Positions 44,451-56,680 of a DNA stretch of 64,000 nucleotides are shown here, in pieces (within the stretch, counting starts at the first letter, position 1; every line of letters starts with the position of its first letter). The translations under genes were made by a program, and so were the position numbers. The stretch spans positions 310,001 through 374,000 of the forward strand of contig JAOWBW010000322.1 in NCBI GenBank assembly GCA_026119855.1, given 5' to 3'. This stretch comes from Campanula takesimana. Taxonomy: Eukaryota; Streptophyta; Magnoliopsida; Asterales; Campanulaceae. Under the pieces are notes generated by a model. That model had not been told where the DNA came from, did no database searches, and saw only the letters and a program-made list of their open reading frames with translations.

Positions 44451-46270
44451 GGGTTAATGACAATTTAGGGCCTGAACTCCAGGGGGTGCGTCTAAAAGGG
44501 GCCTGGTTTTTTTTCTTCGCTAGATCAGGGCTCAATATCATAATTTTTCGGCAGTTAAGGGTTTTTTTTTACGGAAATCGTTAGAAAAGTCAGTTAAGTG
44601 CCATGTGCCGTGCACGTGATCGACTAAATGGATGGGTTTGTAATGATATTAGTTAGTAAAGGTTTTAATGAAATTTCTGAAACTTAGAGGGCTAAAAAGT
44701 TATTTTTTGCAAAAACAATTAAATTATCATATACTCCCTCCCGACTCTCTCTTTGCTCAACCCCCCCTCTTCTCTGTTTTCGCCAGTTAAGGGTTTTTTA
44801 TTACTTTTTTATTAGTAGGACACACTTGTCATACTCACAACAACTTTTCATTTATTATTCCCCACCACTTTCTCTCTCTTTCATACTCACAACACCTACT
44901 TTTCAAACAACTTTTTATAATAAAAGATTATTATTCCTTAATCCCCGTGTCGGGACCAAGAATCTTATTTCGGATGGGACGAAGAGAGTATAATAAAATA
45001 AATAATTATCATATATAAAATAAATTTATTAAAAAAAATCAAAAATTATTAAACAAATTAATCTAATAGCTATATTAAATATAAATGGATGTTGATTATT
45101 TTCTAAATAATAAATTTAAAATAAAAAGAAAATTATAAATAAATTTAAATTTTATTCTATGAACATAATAAAATACTTTTTACATTCACCAAATTTAAAA
45201 CAACATAAAGTAATTATCACTATTTACAAAAAAATAATAATATATTCCCATCAAATTTCATCTTTATGGAAACCCCCCCCCCCCAAAAAAAAAAAAAAAA
45301 GAAAGAAAAGCTCACCCTGTTTATCAAATAAAAATAATTATTAACAAAAAATTTTAAAACATTTCCCATCTCATCATCTTCCATGAACACCTACCCATCC
45401 TCCACTTTAAACCACCGTTCACCACCATCCAACACCTCACTTAGAACCACCATAGCTACCACCGGCCGCCACCATCCACCTGTTGTAACCACCACAACCA
45501 CCACCGAAAATTAACAGAGAACATGAGAAAAAGGTCACCGGTTGCCGCTTTGTTCTTCCCAAATCCCAACCCTTAGCATCCTATGAGGTCTTGATTTCGA
45601 TCTCGATTTGGATCCCCAAATCACTGTTCGAGAAGCCCCTTCTCCAAAAGCAAGTCCCCTACAATCGAAGACAATGATTTCAACACAACAATGGCTAATC
45701 TGGACCAAGATGACCGAGATCTACAATGGCCGCACCCAGGAGACATAATCGACTGACGATGCTCAGATCAGTTCCTTCTCCGCCACTCGTGGGTTTGGGT
45801 TGGAGTTTGAGTTTGTGTTTGCAGGGGAGTGGAGGGGAGTGGGAGAGAGAGCTTGTCGTCAAAGAACCTTGCGCAGGAACCCTAGGTTGAAAGGGAGGGA
45901 GTGACGATGGAGGATTGGGGATGCAGAGATGGGATGATAGGAGAGAGAAATCTGGAAGAATGGAGAGGATAAATGAGAGGTTGAAAATGATACTCTCATT
46001 TATTTGACCCCCTCCCTAATCTATAGTTTTTAACCCTTAAGTTTCAAAATTTTCATTAAAGCCCTTAATAGTTAATATCAATTACAAACCCATCCATTTA
46101 GTCTATCACGTGCACGGCACATGGCACTTAACTGACTTTTCTAACGATTTCCGTCAAAAAGCCCTTAACTGCCGAAAAATTATGACATTGAGCCCTGATC
46201 TAGCGGAAAAAAAAACAGGCCCCTTTTAGACGCACCCCCTGGAGTTCAGGCCCTAAATTATCATTAACTC
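44451..46270. mobile_element. Mutator-like element, 1820 bp
   Basis: Long inverted ends of about 200 bp (left GGGTTAATGACAATTTAGGG, with right-end complement) and a perfect 9-bp duplication TTTTTTTAA (44442-44450, 46271-46279). There is no transposase. The interior (45360-45960) has GC-rich, gene-like sequence with no definite protein match, perhaps captured. A Stowaway lies in the left part. Confidence 0.9.
44734..44988. mobile_element. Stowaway MITE in the MULE
   Basis: Left end CTCCCTCCCGACTCTCTC, right end GGATGGGACGAAGAGAG, TA flanks. The left 60 bp differs from its relative at 42665 and even contains a piece of the MULE terminal repeat (GCCAGTTAAGGGTTTTTT), so the left half looks rearranged. 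Confidence 0.65.
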
Positions 46271-46395
46271 TTTTTTTAATTAATATATTAACATTGTTGA
46301 CATGCTAAATACTACAAATTAATTACTCTTTCCATCTTAGATTAAGTTTCTTGTGTGCGCGTGCATGAGTGTATATATATGTACATATGTCTATA

Positions 46396-46673
46396 CTCCC
46401 TCCGTCCCATAACTATGTGGATAAATTGCCATTTTGGGTGTCCCATTGATAAGTTACACTTTCTTAAAATGGTAAAGAATCTTTACTATTCATCCCACTA
46501 ATTATCTCTCATATTTTACTTTTATACTCACAACACCAATCAACTAACTATTTCTCACCCCACTTTCTCTCTCTTATTTCACTTTTCACACACAACAATA
46601 CCCACTACTATTTATCCCTTAATTTTCATGTAAAAATCATTTTATCCACATTGTTATGGGAGGGAGGGAGGGA
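46396..46673. mobile_element. Stowaway MITE
   Basis: CTCCCTCCGTCCCATAACTA and TTGTTATGGGAGGGAGGGAG with TA at the left. The right end has an expanded GGGA run, so its last base is approximate. Confidence 0.85.
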
Positions 46674-46806
46674 ATATATCTGAAAAAGAAGAAGCTCGTC
46701 AAGTAGACAATTTTTAACATCTTAATGCTTTAGCTATCAAAAGACAGTGCAGAGACTTAATTGAATGATTGTACGGAAGCAGATGAAACGTGTCTATGTG
46801 TATATG

Positions 46807-47084
46807 CTCCCTCCGTCACACCTCACTTGAAACTTATTTCCATTTTGGTCCATCTCACTTCACTTGAGACTCCTCAAAATGATAATCTTTTTATAATTTT
46901 ATATTCAATCTACCCCACCCACTCTTTTTCACTTTATTTTCCACCACACAATTCATTCAAAAAACCTACTATTAACCCCACTCATTCTCTCTCTTCATTT
47001 TCTACCACATTTTCCTTATTTTATTTTTTTCCCTTAGTTATTGTGCCCACCTCTTAGGTCTCAAGTGAGGTGGGACGGAGGGAG
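46807..47084. mobile_element. Stowaway MITE
   Basis: CTCCCTCCGTCACACCTCAC and GAGGTGGGACGGAGGGAG, TA at the right; the left flank is TG. The solo LTR begins 5 bp beyond it. Confidence 0.9.
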
Positions 47085-47485
47085 TATATGTTGGGTTTTG
47101 ATGCATCATGCGCAGCGAAATAAAACATAAGATCAGACACCCATGAGCCCGGATCCGTGCATGTTGATTAAATTAAATACAAGATGAAAGAAACATACCC
47201 TTGAAGATCGAATCCATGAACACGGACTTTAGGTGTTGAAAAGTGAACACCCTCTACCGGTATCCACACGTCGAACGGACTCAAGAACACCTTCTTGATT
47301 GATTGCTAGATCCAAGGCTTGGTGAAGAAACGATTTCTTCATAGGAATTATTTTGCTCCATTGATTATTGTGTTTTGATGATTCTCAATCTCAAAATTAA
47401 TAATCTTGCCTCTCTATATTTTATTGTTTCTAAAACAATTGTTATTGATTTCCAAAATCAACATTCAAGACTGTCAAACCCGGCA

Positions 47486-47486
<1 letters not shown>

Positions 47487-47547
<61 letters not shown>
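47487..47547. repeat. (TA)n microsatellite in the solo LTR
   Basis: About 30 uninterrupted TA units. Confidence 0.93.
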
Positions 47548-47550
<3 letters not shown>

Positions 47551-47628
47551 GGTCTAGCCTAATTCCGTTTGGGATCGGGATTCCTTGTCATACAAGAAAT
47601 CTGAATAAACTGTTCTGCCGGACAAACC

Positions 47629-47678
47629 ATCCGTACGGATCGGTTCGGTTTGGTGGCTCCCAAACCATCCGTACGGAT
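47629..47678. repeat. Paired 12-bp palindromes in the solo LTR
   Basis: ATCCGTACGGAT occurs at 47629-47640 and 47667-47678, each preceded by AACC. It lies at the LTR position where the related copy has GGCACG-NN-CGTGCC palindromes. Confidence 0.85.
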
Positions 47679-48607
47679 GCTTCCAGTAGGATCCAGTTTT
47701 TCTCGTTTTCCGTGCCTTATTTTATCCGTTCTACGTGTGTGACCCAATAGGATTATACTAAGTTGGCAACGAGTCCGAACCATTCAGAACCCGTAAGTCA
47801 TAAGAGGACTCTAGCAAGCCATTATGACGACCCAAGTAGTATAACTTTGAAAGTCCAAAGTTACGTTATAGAACATATCACAATCCCTTTGTCACGCGAT
47901 ATCATATTGGATATAAGTCATGGTCCATGTCAACTTATGTTGTCCAATGCTTTCTCGATCCCGAGTAGATTGATATGAGCAAATGACATTGAACACATCA
48001 ATTCATTTGGGTACGGCCGTACACTATCATCAATCTCACTCATCGAGTGGCCAATCAGATATCTCTCTTGAGAGAGGGACAAATCTCATCTTGACTTATC
48101 ATTCTTCCCTACAAGAATCCGATTATGCCAATCGTAGCCTTTATAACCACCTGGTTAAGGGTAGCGTTTGAGTACGTCAAACATAATGTTCATCATGTGG
48201 AAGACCATGATAATCTCAGGTCTAAGGATTCAAATGGTATGACTATTATGAGATTTAATTATGACATTAGACCATGACATAAATCTCATAACGGGTCTAT
48301 CCAGTACATTGTTCTCCAACAAGTACCCACAAGTTTAATCCGCATCCTATGCACCATAATCATCACATGAGTATCCATTAAACTCATGATAGTCCTTCAT
48401 AAGTGCTAGGGACAATGATTATTATAATAAACATGCAAAAGATATAATAATTGGGTTTGTTATCTCTATAACAATGAAGCTATGATGTAACACATATGCC
48501 TTTCTCAAGGGCCTAGAGCATAATATCCAACAGTAATTGCGTGTATATATATACACACCCACACGCTAGTATATATGTGTATGAGTGTGTGTTTATCCTT
48601 GTATATA

Positions 48608-48891
48608 CTCCCTCCGTCCCAGCAGAAGAAGTGCACCAACTTTTGGGACACATAGATTAAGAAAAGGTGATAGTTGTGTGGTAGAAAATGAAGAGAGATA
48701 ATGAGTGGGGCAAATAGTAGTGTTGGTTGAATAAAATGAGTGGTTGAAAATAAAGAGAGAGAATGAGTGGGGTTAAATTGTGGGGTTGATTGAATATAAA
48801 TATATTAGAACATTTCCATTTTAGGTAGTGTCACTTGTGCTGGGACGGATCGAAAAGGAAATAAGTGTCACTTGTGCTGGGACGGAGGGAG
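48608..48891. mobile_element. Stowaway MITE
   Basis: CTCCCTCCGTCCCAGCAGAA and TGTGCTGGGACGGAGGGAG with TA flanks. The right arm is partly doubled (CTTGTGCTGGGACGGA at both 48831 and 48871). Confidence 0.93.
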
Positions 48892-49204
48892 TATGCGCGT
48901 GTGTATACTTCCTTTGTCTCACTCCAATTACTCTCTCCGTCTCAGTTTAAGGTTTTTAGTTTGACTATGCACGCTTATTAAAATGCAAAAACAAAGGAAA
49001 TAAGTCAACCAAAACAAAGGAAATTAGTCAACCAAAAGTAGAGAGTAAATGATATAAATGTCCAAAACACTATTCATGAAGCAAGTGGATGAAAGTAAGT
49101 TAGGTAAGTAATGATTTTTTTGTAATTAAATGAGCTTTTTTTAGGGCAAGATTCTCCAAAGCACTATTCATTCTTTTCATTTATGGAATAAAGCAACTAA
49201 AAAC

Positions 49205-50184
49205 TGTTAGTGTAAATAGAGGTGTTACCTCAGATGTTATCGCTGGCAGTCATGTGCTACCCGGCGAAATATGTGTTATAGTTTTACATTTCTTTCCATA
49301 ATAATTTTTATACTAATGTCCTAATATTATTGTCTAGATGGCTGTATTTTTGGTCCATATTCCAGGTTATATTAAGGTGGAAATTAAAGCTAAATACATG
49401 GAGAATTGATTAAAGAAGAGTTATTCATAAATGGTGATTTATGGATAACTTTCAACATCTTTAACATGTGGGTAAATGATAAAAACGTGGGAAGACTTAT
49501 TCCAAAGATTTGTTGCTGATCAAAGAAGAGAATACAAGCATGGAGAAGCATGGAGTACAAGTGGGCGAAGCTTAGACTTGGGGACAAAGGATTCGGTTGA
49601 GATAAAAGTGGAAAGTGGACCAAGTCTTGCTTGATTTGTGGAGAGTTAGCTCGGCACATGATCTCCACCCTCCCCACTCATCACAAACAGCCTTGGGCTG
49701 TTTCTTTGTGTAGCCATCAAGTATTGAATGCTATAAATAGTGCTTGGATGAGAAGATTGAAGACAAGCCAAAATTTACACACATCCATAGCACAAGAACA
49801 AAGTACTTCTTGGCTCCTTTGTATCCTTCCTCCCATACACTCTTTTCCACACTCAAATACTTTGGGTTTGGGTGTGTTTTGGCTAAGGATAGGATCATTG
49901 TACTTTGTTTTTATTTTGGTTCCATAGAGCGTATATCATACTAGCTATAGGGAACCTTTTGACTTTGTAATTGGTATTGATTATAAAGTTTTCGCCATTT
50001 AGGCATCTCAAGTTATATTTATATAACTTGAGAAAAATATATCTCCTGTGCTATTTATTTTTCCGCTGCAAAACTCTTATATTTTCGGGTGTGTGTATTA
50101 TGTCCGTCAGCGTGTGTTACCTGGGGTGTTACCTAACACTTGAGGTAACATCTGTTCTCAGTAAGCCTTTGACAAACAATTTCA
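49205..50184 (+). repeat. 5' LTR of the Copia element
   Basis: Begins TGTTAGTGTAAATAGAGG and ends ACAAACAATTTCA. It contains CTATAAATAGTGC (promoter-like, near 49730) and TTCCGCTGC near the 3' end. GTTACC/GGTAAC words are frequent. Confidence 0.95.
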
Positions 50185-50186
50185 AT

Positions 50187-50202
50187 TGGCACCAGAGCCC
50201 GG
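50187..50202 (+). other. Primer-binding site
   Basis: TGGCACCAGAGCCCGG two bases after the 5' LTR resembles the usual Copia site TGGTATCAGAGC, complementary to initiator methionine tRNA. Confidence 0.75.
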
Positions 50203-50318
50203 TCACTTGACATACTAAGTGATTCGTTCCAGATTTGTCATGGCTTTCGATCCTGCTAATCCTAATCAGAAGCGTCTTCCTGTTTTAGATGGATCGAATT
50301 ATGCTTATTGGAAGATCC

Positions 50319-51866
50319 TGTTGGTGTTGGTGCCCTAGGCACGTTTGTTAAACGTTGTATAAGTTATCATTTTATTCATAATAATAAAGAGATAATAAGA
50401 TTATTGTTATGGCTCGTGTTTGCTTATAATAATCTCCGTCCCTAGAGCTTCTTAAGCACTAGTATAAAGGCTAAATGATCATGGGATGATCATGTTAGAT
50501 TTATGGGTACTTGTTTGGAACAAGGTACTGGACATGACCCGCGGTATGAGATTTATGTCATGGTCGATGTCATATATAAATCTCATATTAGTTATGTCAT
50601 TTGAATCCTTAGACATGAAGTTATTATAGTCTTCCACTTGATGAACATTATGTTTGACATATTCAAACGTTGCCTTAACACGGTAGTTATAAAGGGTATG
50701 ATTGGCATGATTGGATTCACGTAGGGAAGAATAATAAGCCAAATGGATTTGTCCCTCTTCGGAGAGATGTCAAGCTTGGGCCCCTCGAAGGAATGATGTT
50801 GGTGAAATGTTTGGCCAAACTCAAATGGATTGATTGGATCAATGTCATTTGGATTATCAACATATTCGGGATCGAGAAAAGTATTGAACAATACAAGTTG
50901 ACTTGTTGACCATGACTTGTGTTCAATGACATCGTGGACAAAGGGATTATGACATGTTCTAAAAGGAATGCGAACTTGTATCTAGTTACACTATTTGGGT
51001 AGGTATGACGGTTTGCTAGAACCTAATCATATCTTATGGGTTCATGTTTGAACCCATTGCCAACTTAGTGTAATCCTAGAGGGTCACACACAAATAGAAC
51101 GAATCGTAAAGGACTAAATGGGAATTATGGAAAAATATCAGTGTTTTGGCTCTGGCACGGTCGTGCGCCTTAAAATGGCACGGTCGTGCCATAAATCCAA
51201 ACCAAGGCAAACCTGTCGACATGATTGGCACGACCGTGCCAAATTACCAAGCACGACCGTGCCGAAAATGGGCGGCTGGGGAATTCGCGCGGACTAGATG
51301 GCACGACCGTGCCAGATTGTAGGGCACGACCGTGCCAGTCAAGTCGGCCAGAATTCCTTGTTGCCTAATTTGGTGACGGGATTTAGGTTTCCTAAGTCCT
51401 TAAGGGTTAAGGATTAGGACCTATTTAAGGATCCTTTCAGCAGTCATTAAGCACATGATTATGAGTGCCTCCATAAGGTTTTGAGAGGTTATTTTCTTGT
51501 TCTAAGATCCCAAAAGTGAAGAACAAGAATATTCATAATTCCATATAGTTCTTACAATTGTGAAAGCGTGTTTCATAATTTGGTCTAGCAACCAAGATCA
51601 AGTGTTCTTGATATTCGTTCGTGGTGTGGATACCGCTAGAGGGTGAAACTTATCATCTTCATAAGTTCGTGATTCTTGCTTTGTTCGTGATCAAGATTTC
51701 AATCCTCCATCGAATTCAAGGTTGCAAAATCAAATGCATCAAGGGTTAGTATTCTAGTATTCATTATGTTGTATTTGACTTAATCATATGAATGGATCTA
51801 TGGGCCTTGGGTTTCATAAATTTTAAATGCTTAATTCCGCTGCGCATGTTACTACGAAACCCAACA
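50319..51866 (+). mobile_element. Solo LTR nested in the Copia gag, 1548 bp
   Basis: Termini TGTTGG and CCAACA with a perfect 5-bp duplication GATCC (50314-50318, 51867-51871). Orientation is inferred from the TTCCGCTGCGCATG block near its right end and a CTATTTAAGG promoter-like site near 51421. It is the youngest insertion in this stack. Six GGCACG-type palindromes lie at 51154-51336. Confidence 0.92.
51154..51336. repeat. Six copies of a 14-bp interrupted palindrome
   Basis: GGCACGGTCGTGCC or its complement GGCACGACCGTGCC at 51154-51167 (last base changed), 51177-51190, 51227-51240, 51250-51263 (first base changed), 51300-51313 and 51323-51336. Spacing is irregular at 10-50 bp. The two orientations are grouped: two copies first, then four inverted. 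Confidence 0.93.
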
Positions 51867-54800
51867 GATCCGCCTACGCTCGTATATCAAATCAATTGAT
51901 CTTCGGGCATGGCGATCTATAACAAATGGTTACTCTCTCCCTATGTTACCTCCAGATGAAGATGGTGACGTTCAAGTCAAACCTGAATCGGAGTGGACTA
52001 ATGAAGAGATTACTCTAGCTAATTATAATGAAAAAGCACTTAATGCTATTTTTGAATGGGTTAATATGCATATTTTTAAACTTATTCAAAATAGTTCCAC
52101 TGCTCAAGAGGCATGGGACACTTTACAAAGATTTTGTGAATGTGATAGTAGTGTGCGTGATAATAAGCTTAGAACTCTTACTGGATAATTTGAAAGATTG
52201 AGGATGGGTGAAAATGAAACTATTTCATCCTATTTTGAAAAATTGTTTGATATTGCAAATGAGTGTCAACTTTTGGGTGAACCTTTTACCAACAAACAAC
52301 TTGTTTCAAAAGCTATTCGAACTCTCCCCGAGAGGTTCAATTTGAAAGTTTCATCTATTGAAGAAGCCCACAATATTTCTACAATGAACATCAATTCTTT
52401 AATGAGTAATTTGAAAATTTTTGAGTCAAATCTCCTTGAACAAAGTGAGGCTTCTAAAGGAAAAAATGTTGCTTTAAAAGTGCAATCCTCAGATTTTTCA
52501 AATGATGATGAAGATGAAATTTTTGAAGAATTGGATGAAAGTGCCAGTGTTGCTTTACTTGCTAGAAAGCATAATGCAATGGTTAAAAAGTTTAACAATG
52601 AAAAAGTGCAGGTAAAAGCAAAGGAGAAACAAACCAAGGTGTATGATTCGATGCCAAGAAGGACATTCCCATCTACTCAAAAGTCAGCCCCTATGCGTAG
52701 AGCATCCTCAGATCAATCAAGGTCTGATCCCAAATACATTGATTCAATTCAATGTCATGCTTGTTCGGGATGGGGTCATTACGCAAACGAGTGTTCCAAC
52801 ACACTACGGAAGAAGGGAAAGAACCTATGGGTATCCCTGAGTGACAATGAAGATGAGGGTTCAGTCCAGGAAGAAGAACCAGATCAAACAACCATGTATG
52901 TCACAGTCAGTGACTTGCAGACTGAACATGTTACCAGAGATGTTATGTCAACTGAGATAACATCCGAGACCACATCTGTCAGGTATAACAATTTCATTTC
53001 TGATAATAATGTTTGTTTCATGGTTTCCACTAATCTTGATACAGGAAGTTCGCAAGAGGATGAGATGAGAAAAGATGAGCTCATTGAAGACTTAAAAATC
53101 CTCTATAAGGATATGCTCAAAGAATGGAAGAAGGAGAACCAAATGGTTAAAACTTTAACCAAGATGAATGACGGACTCAAGGCCTACTTGACTCGCTTGG
53201 AAGTTCAAGCATCCAAGAGGGATGCCGAGCTAGAGAAAGTCAAGGCCAAATTGACTTTAGCCGAAACCACCTTGAAGAAAATCAACACCGGATCATCCAA
53301 ATTGGATGAGATTCTCAATTTGAGTAAGCCTCTCAAAGCAGGTATTGGTTTCCGAGAATCATTAGATAAAATTATTTCTTCTTTGAGTTGTGATGAACAT
53401 GAAATATGTTTTGTGAAAGAACGTGCTTTTGATCAAAATTCTTTCTCTAATGACTCTTCTGACAAAAGAAAAGTGTGTCAATACTGTCACACCTCTGGAC
53501 ATTTTAAAAATAAGTGTAATACTCTTTCAAAGAAACAGTCCAGTTATTCTGTGTTACCTGAAGTATTACCCAGCACTCCAGATAACACATTTTGTCAGAA
53601 GGTCAAAAACACAAAAAATACGACATGGAAACCTAAGTCTAAATTGAGATGCGATGTTGTTTACACTTCCTTAATAACAAATGTTGAAGGATCATGGTAC
53701 TTTGATAGTGGGTGTTCACGCCATATGACGGGAACGAAAATGTTTTTAAAAGACTATGAATCCATTCAAGGGGGTAGTGTAACTTATGGTGGTGGGAGCA
53801 AGAGTAATATAATAGGAAAATGGACACTAAATGTGACTGGTTTTCCTGCCTTAAAAAATGTCTTACATGTAGATGGTCTTGTTGCTAATTTAATTAGTAT
53901 TAGCCAACTTTGTGATGACAATTTAAAGGTAAAATTCAACAAAGATACTTGTGAAGTCTTTGATTATACTAACAATTGTGTGATGACAAGAATTAGATCA
54001 AGTGACAATTGTTATCTTGTTGAAGACAAACAGGTGTGCCATTTGGAAAAAATAGATGTCACTACATTGTGGCATCAAAAGTTTGGACATGCCAATTATC
54101 GAAACTTGAAGAACATTTTCAAGTTTGAGGCTGTCAAAGGAGTCCCTAAACTGAATCTTAATAACAAAATGGTTTGTGGAGACTGCCTTAAAAATGAGGA
54201 GACTCGTGTTACCCGGTGTGCTGCCCAACACCAAGAGCAACACTTCGGGACAACACATTGTTTTCAGCTTTTGCACATGGACTTGATGGGTCCAATCGAG
54301 GTAGAAAGCTTGGGAGGTAAGAGGTATATTTTTGTTATAGTTGATGATTTCTCTAGGTTTTCATGGGTATATTTCCTAAGAGAAAAATCTGAAACTTTAG
54401 ATAAATTTAAACTCTTGCACTCCAAAATCAAAAACATGTTTTGCTCACCTATTTTTCGTATAAGATCTAATCATGGAAAAGAATTTGCAAATATTTCCTT
54501 TTATACTTTTTGTAAGAAAAAGGGGATAAACCATGATTTTTCGGTATCAAAAGCACATCAACGGAATGGGGTGGCCGAAAAGAAAAATAGGACATTGCTT
54601 GATATGGCCCGTGTCATGTTATTTTCAAAACGGATTTCAAAAAGATTTTGGGCTGAAGCTTTGAGCACCGCTTGTCACATTTCAAATAGAGTCTTTCTAA
54701 GACCTGGTTTAACAATGACACCCTATGAGATTTTGAATGGGAAGAAACCACATGTACATTACTTCCATGTGTTTGGGTGTGTATGTTTCATTTTAAAAGA

Positions 54801-55689
54801 CTGAGATTACTTAGCTAAGTTTTACTCTAAGAGTGATAAATGCATTTTTCTTGGATATTCTCAAGACAATCATACATATCGAGTGTATAATTTAAGCTTG
54901 GGAACTATTCAAGAATCTGTGAACATTGTTTTTGACGATATGATAAGTGTTACAGATAAACCAGGTGATTATCCTCTCATGATACGGATGGAACAACCTC
55001 AAAGTGAATTTGACATTTATGTTGGACCAGATGTTGTCATAAGTGCTGGACCAGATGTTGACCCCAGTGTTACCGCACCTGAGGCAACACCAGAGATAAC
55101 ACCAGAAGTCAGTCCAGTTACAGAAAATGAAAATAATGAGGACTCCAATAGAGTAGATGATCCCGTCAGAAGAGTTCCCCCGTTGAAGATTCAAAAGAAT
55201 CATCCTATATCCCAAGTGATAGGGAGATTAGAAGAAGGGATACAAACTAGAGGTAAGGAACCGGTTAATTATCGAGACATGGTAAACCATTCATGTTTTC
55301 TTTCTATGCTTGATTCTAAAAATATTTTTTTGAAAGATGAATATTTAATTCAAGTTTTTAACCATAAGAGATTTTCTAACTTAAGAAGTCTCTTGTTCCG
55401 TGTCTTGTTTAATCCCATTGGATCATCTTTGTTGTTGTATAATATTTTACTTTTTATTTAAAAAAAAAAAAAAACTTTATTTTTTATGTTTCTGTTTTCA
55501 ATCTGTCAATGTGTAGTCTTTTCTATCCATTGATGGTGGCACATACTGACCTTTTTGTTATGGTAGGATAACACTCAAGGTAACATCTTTGATAAAATTC
55601 CCTTTGTACTCAAAAGTGACAAAGTCACTAACTTTTTGATGAAATCAGAGGCATAAAGGCTAAAAAGCTAAGATAATAGTTCCTTAGTA

Positions 55690-55880
55690 GCTCGGGGCAC
55701 GGCGCTCGCTACGACGATGCACTCTTGCCAAAGGGAGATGTTATCTTGTGACTTGTACTAAGTATTAGGAACATGGAGCTCGCAGCTACAGTGTATCCTA
55801 CTTGAAAGGTACAAATCACCTAAGCATATTTACACTTTATAAGGACTCGGGGCACGGAGCTCGCTACTACGATGCTTCCT
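55690..55880 (+). repeat. Three imperfect copies of an 80-bp unit in the Copia 3' region
   Basis: CTCGGGGCACGGCGCTCGCT (55691) and CTCGGGGCACGGAGCTCGCT (55846), with a weaker ACATGGAGCTCGCAGCTACA between (55771). Each is followed about 30 bp later by ACTTG or CTTG and a TACTAAG/CCTAAG-like word. Confidence 0.7.
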
Positions 55881-56680
55881 TGTAGATAAAGAAGTGTTAA
55901 TATGTTTAAAAAATGCTTAAATTAAAAACAAGCTTGTTATGCTTGAAATACTTGAAAATAAAGAAAAAGCTTGTTAAGCCTCAATTGCTTATTAAAGAAG
56001 CATATCTCTGCCTCAAGTGTTTTAAAAATGAGGCTTGCCTTTGTCTTGTTTTAATTTTATCAAGGGATGTTTATCACAAATGATATCTTAAGTGTTACCA
56101 TCGTTGCCATTAACACATTAGTGTGTTCTACATTAGTTTTTTTATTTTTTATTTTCGGATTTGTTCATTAAATTTTCAAAGTTTGAAAGTCTTTTATTTT
56201 TAAAGAGTTTACAATTTTGAAAAAGTCTTAAACAAATCTTTTAATTGTGGTAAAATATGGTTGTAACAAGTTTCCTAAAATTTAGGGATTTATCTTCAAA
56301 ATTTTCGTAAAGTTTGTTACTCCTCTATTTTACTGTATCATTGTTTATTTTTTATTTAATTAAAAAAAAAAAACGGATGTGTAGGGAGTTGGTTTTGTGT
56401 GTGCAAGTAAATATGGGAGTTTGATTAGGATAGTTTAAAATGTGAGTAAAAATAGGGGTCTTAGTTAATTTAGATGATAAGAGTTAAGTTTAAATTAATT
56501 TACTCTCCTATTCACATTCCTTAACCTCCTAAAATCCTATCCCTATTTACTCTCTCTTTCTCTCTCAAACGCACCTATATACTCCCTCCTCTTCATCGCT
56601 TTTTCTCTATCTCAGCAACCTTCCCCAAATCAAAAACCCTTCTAAAAAAATTCTCCTTTTCTACCTTTCAAAATTCAACA

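Larger units (their letters stand above)
47089..48532 (-). mobile_element. Solo LTR, 1444 bp, Copia type
   Basis: Inverted termini TGTTGG and CCAACA. It is related to the LTR at 50319-51866 in opposite orientation: shared blocks include the ATGCGCAGCG end and the GTGTGTGACCC...ACTAAGTTGGCAA stretch. Strand is taken from its partner, where a TTCCGCTGCGCATG block lies at the 3' end. Flanks GTATA and GTAAT match only partly, so the 5-bp duplication has decayed or the insertion was rearranged. Contains a (TA)n run and two ATCCGTACGGAT palindromes. Confidence 0.75.
50240..55461 (+). pseudogene. Copia gag-protease-integrase polyprotein, broken
   Basis: The frame opens at 50240 (MAFDPANPNQK), is interrupted by the nested solo LTR, and resumes at 51872 in the same frame once insert and duplication are discounted. 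In-frame stops occur at 52186-52188 (TAA) and 54802-54804 (TGA). Domains in order: gag (UBN2 type, about 51900-52450), two CCHC knuckles (CHACSGWGHYANEC near 52756; CQYCHTSGHFKNKC near 53479), protease DSG (WYFDSGCSRHMTG near 53696), pre-integrase (LWHQKFGHANYRNL near 54067), and integrase (HMDLMGP near 54276; HQRNGVAEKKNRTL near 54558). The second catalytic Asp of integrase is replaced by Asn in RSNHGKEF (near 54466). The frame fades after 55290 where RT should start. Confidence 0.9.

Noticed and set aside
52266..52637. 123-codon minus-strand ORF
   Set aside because: Antisense shadow of the Copia gag frame.
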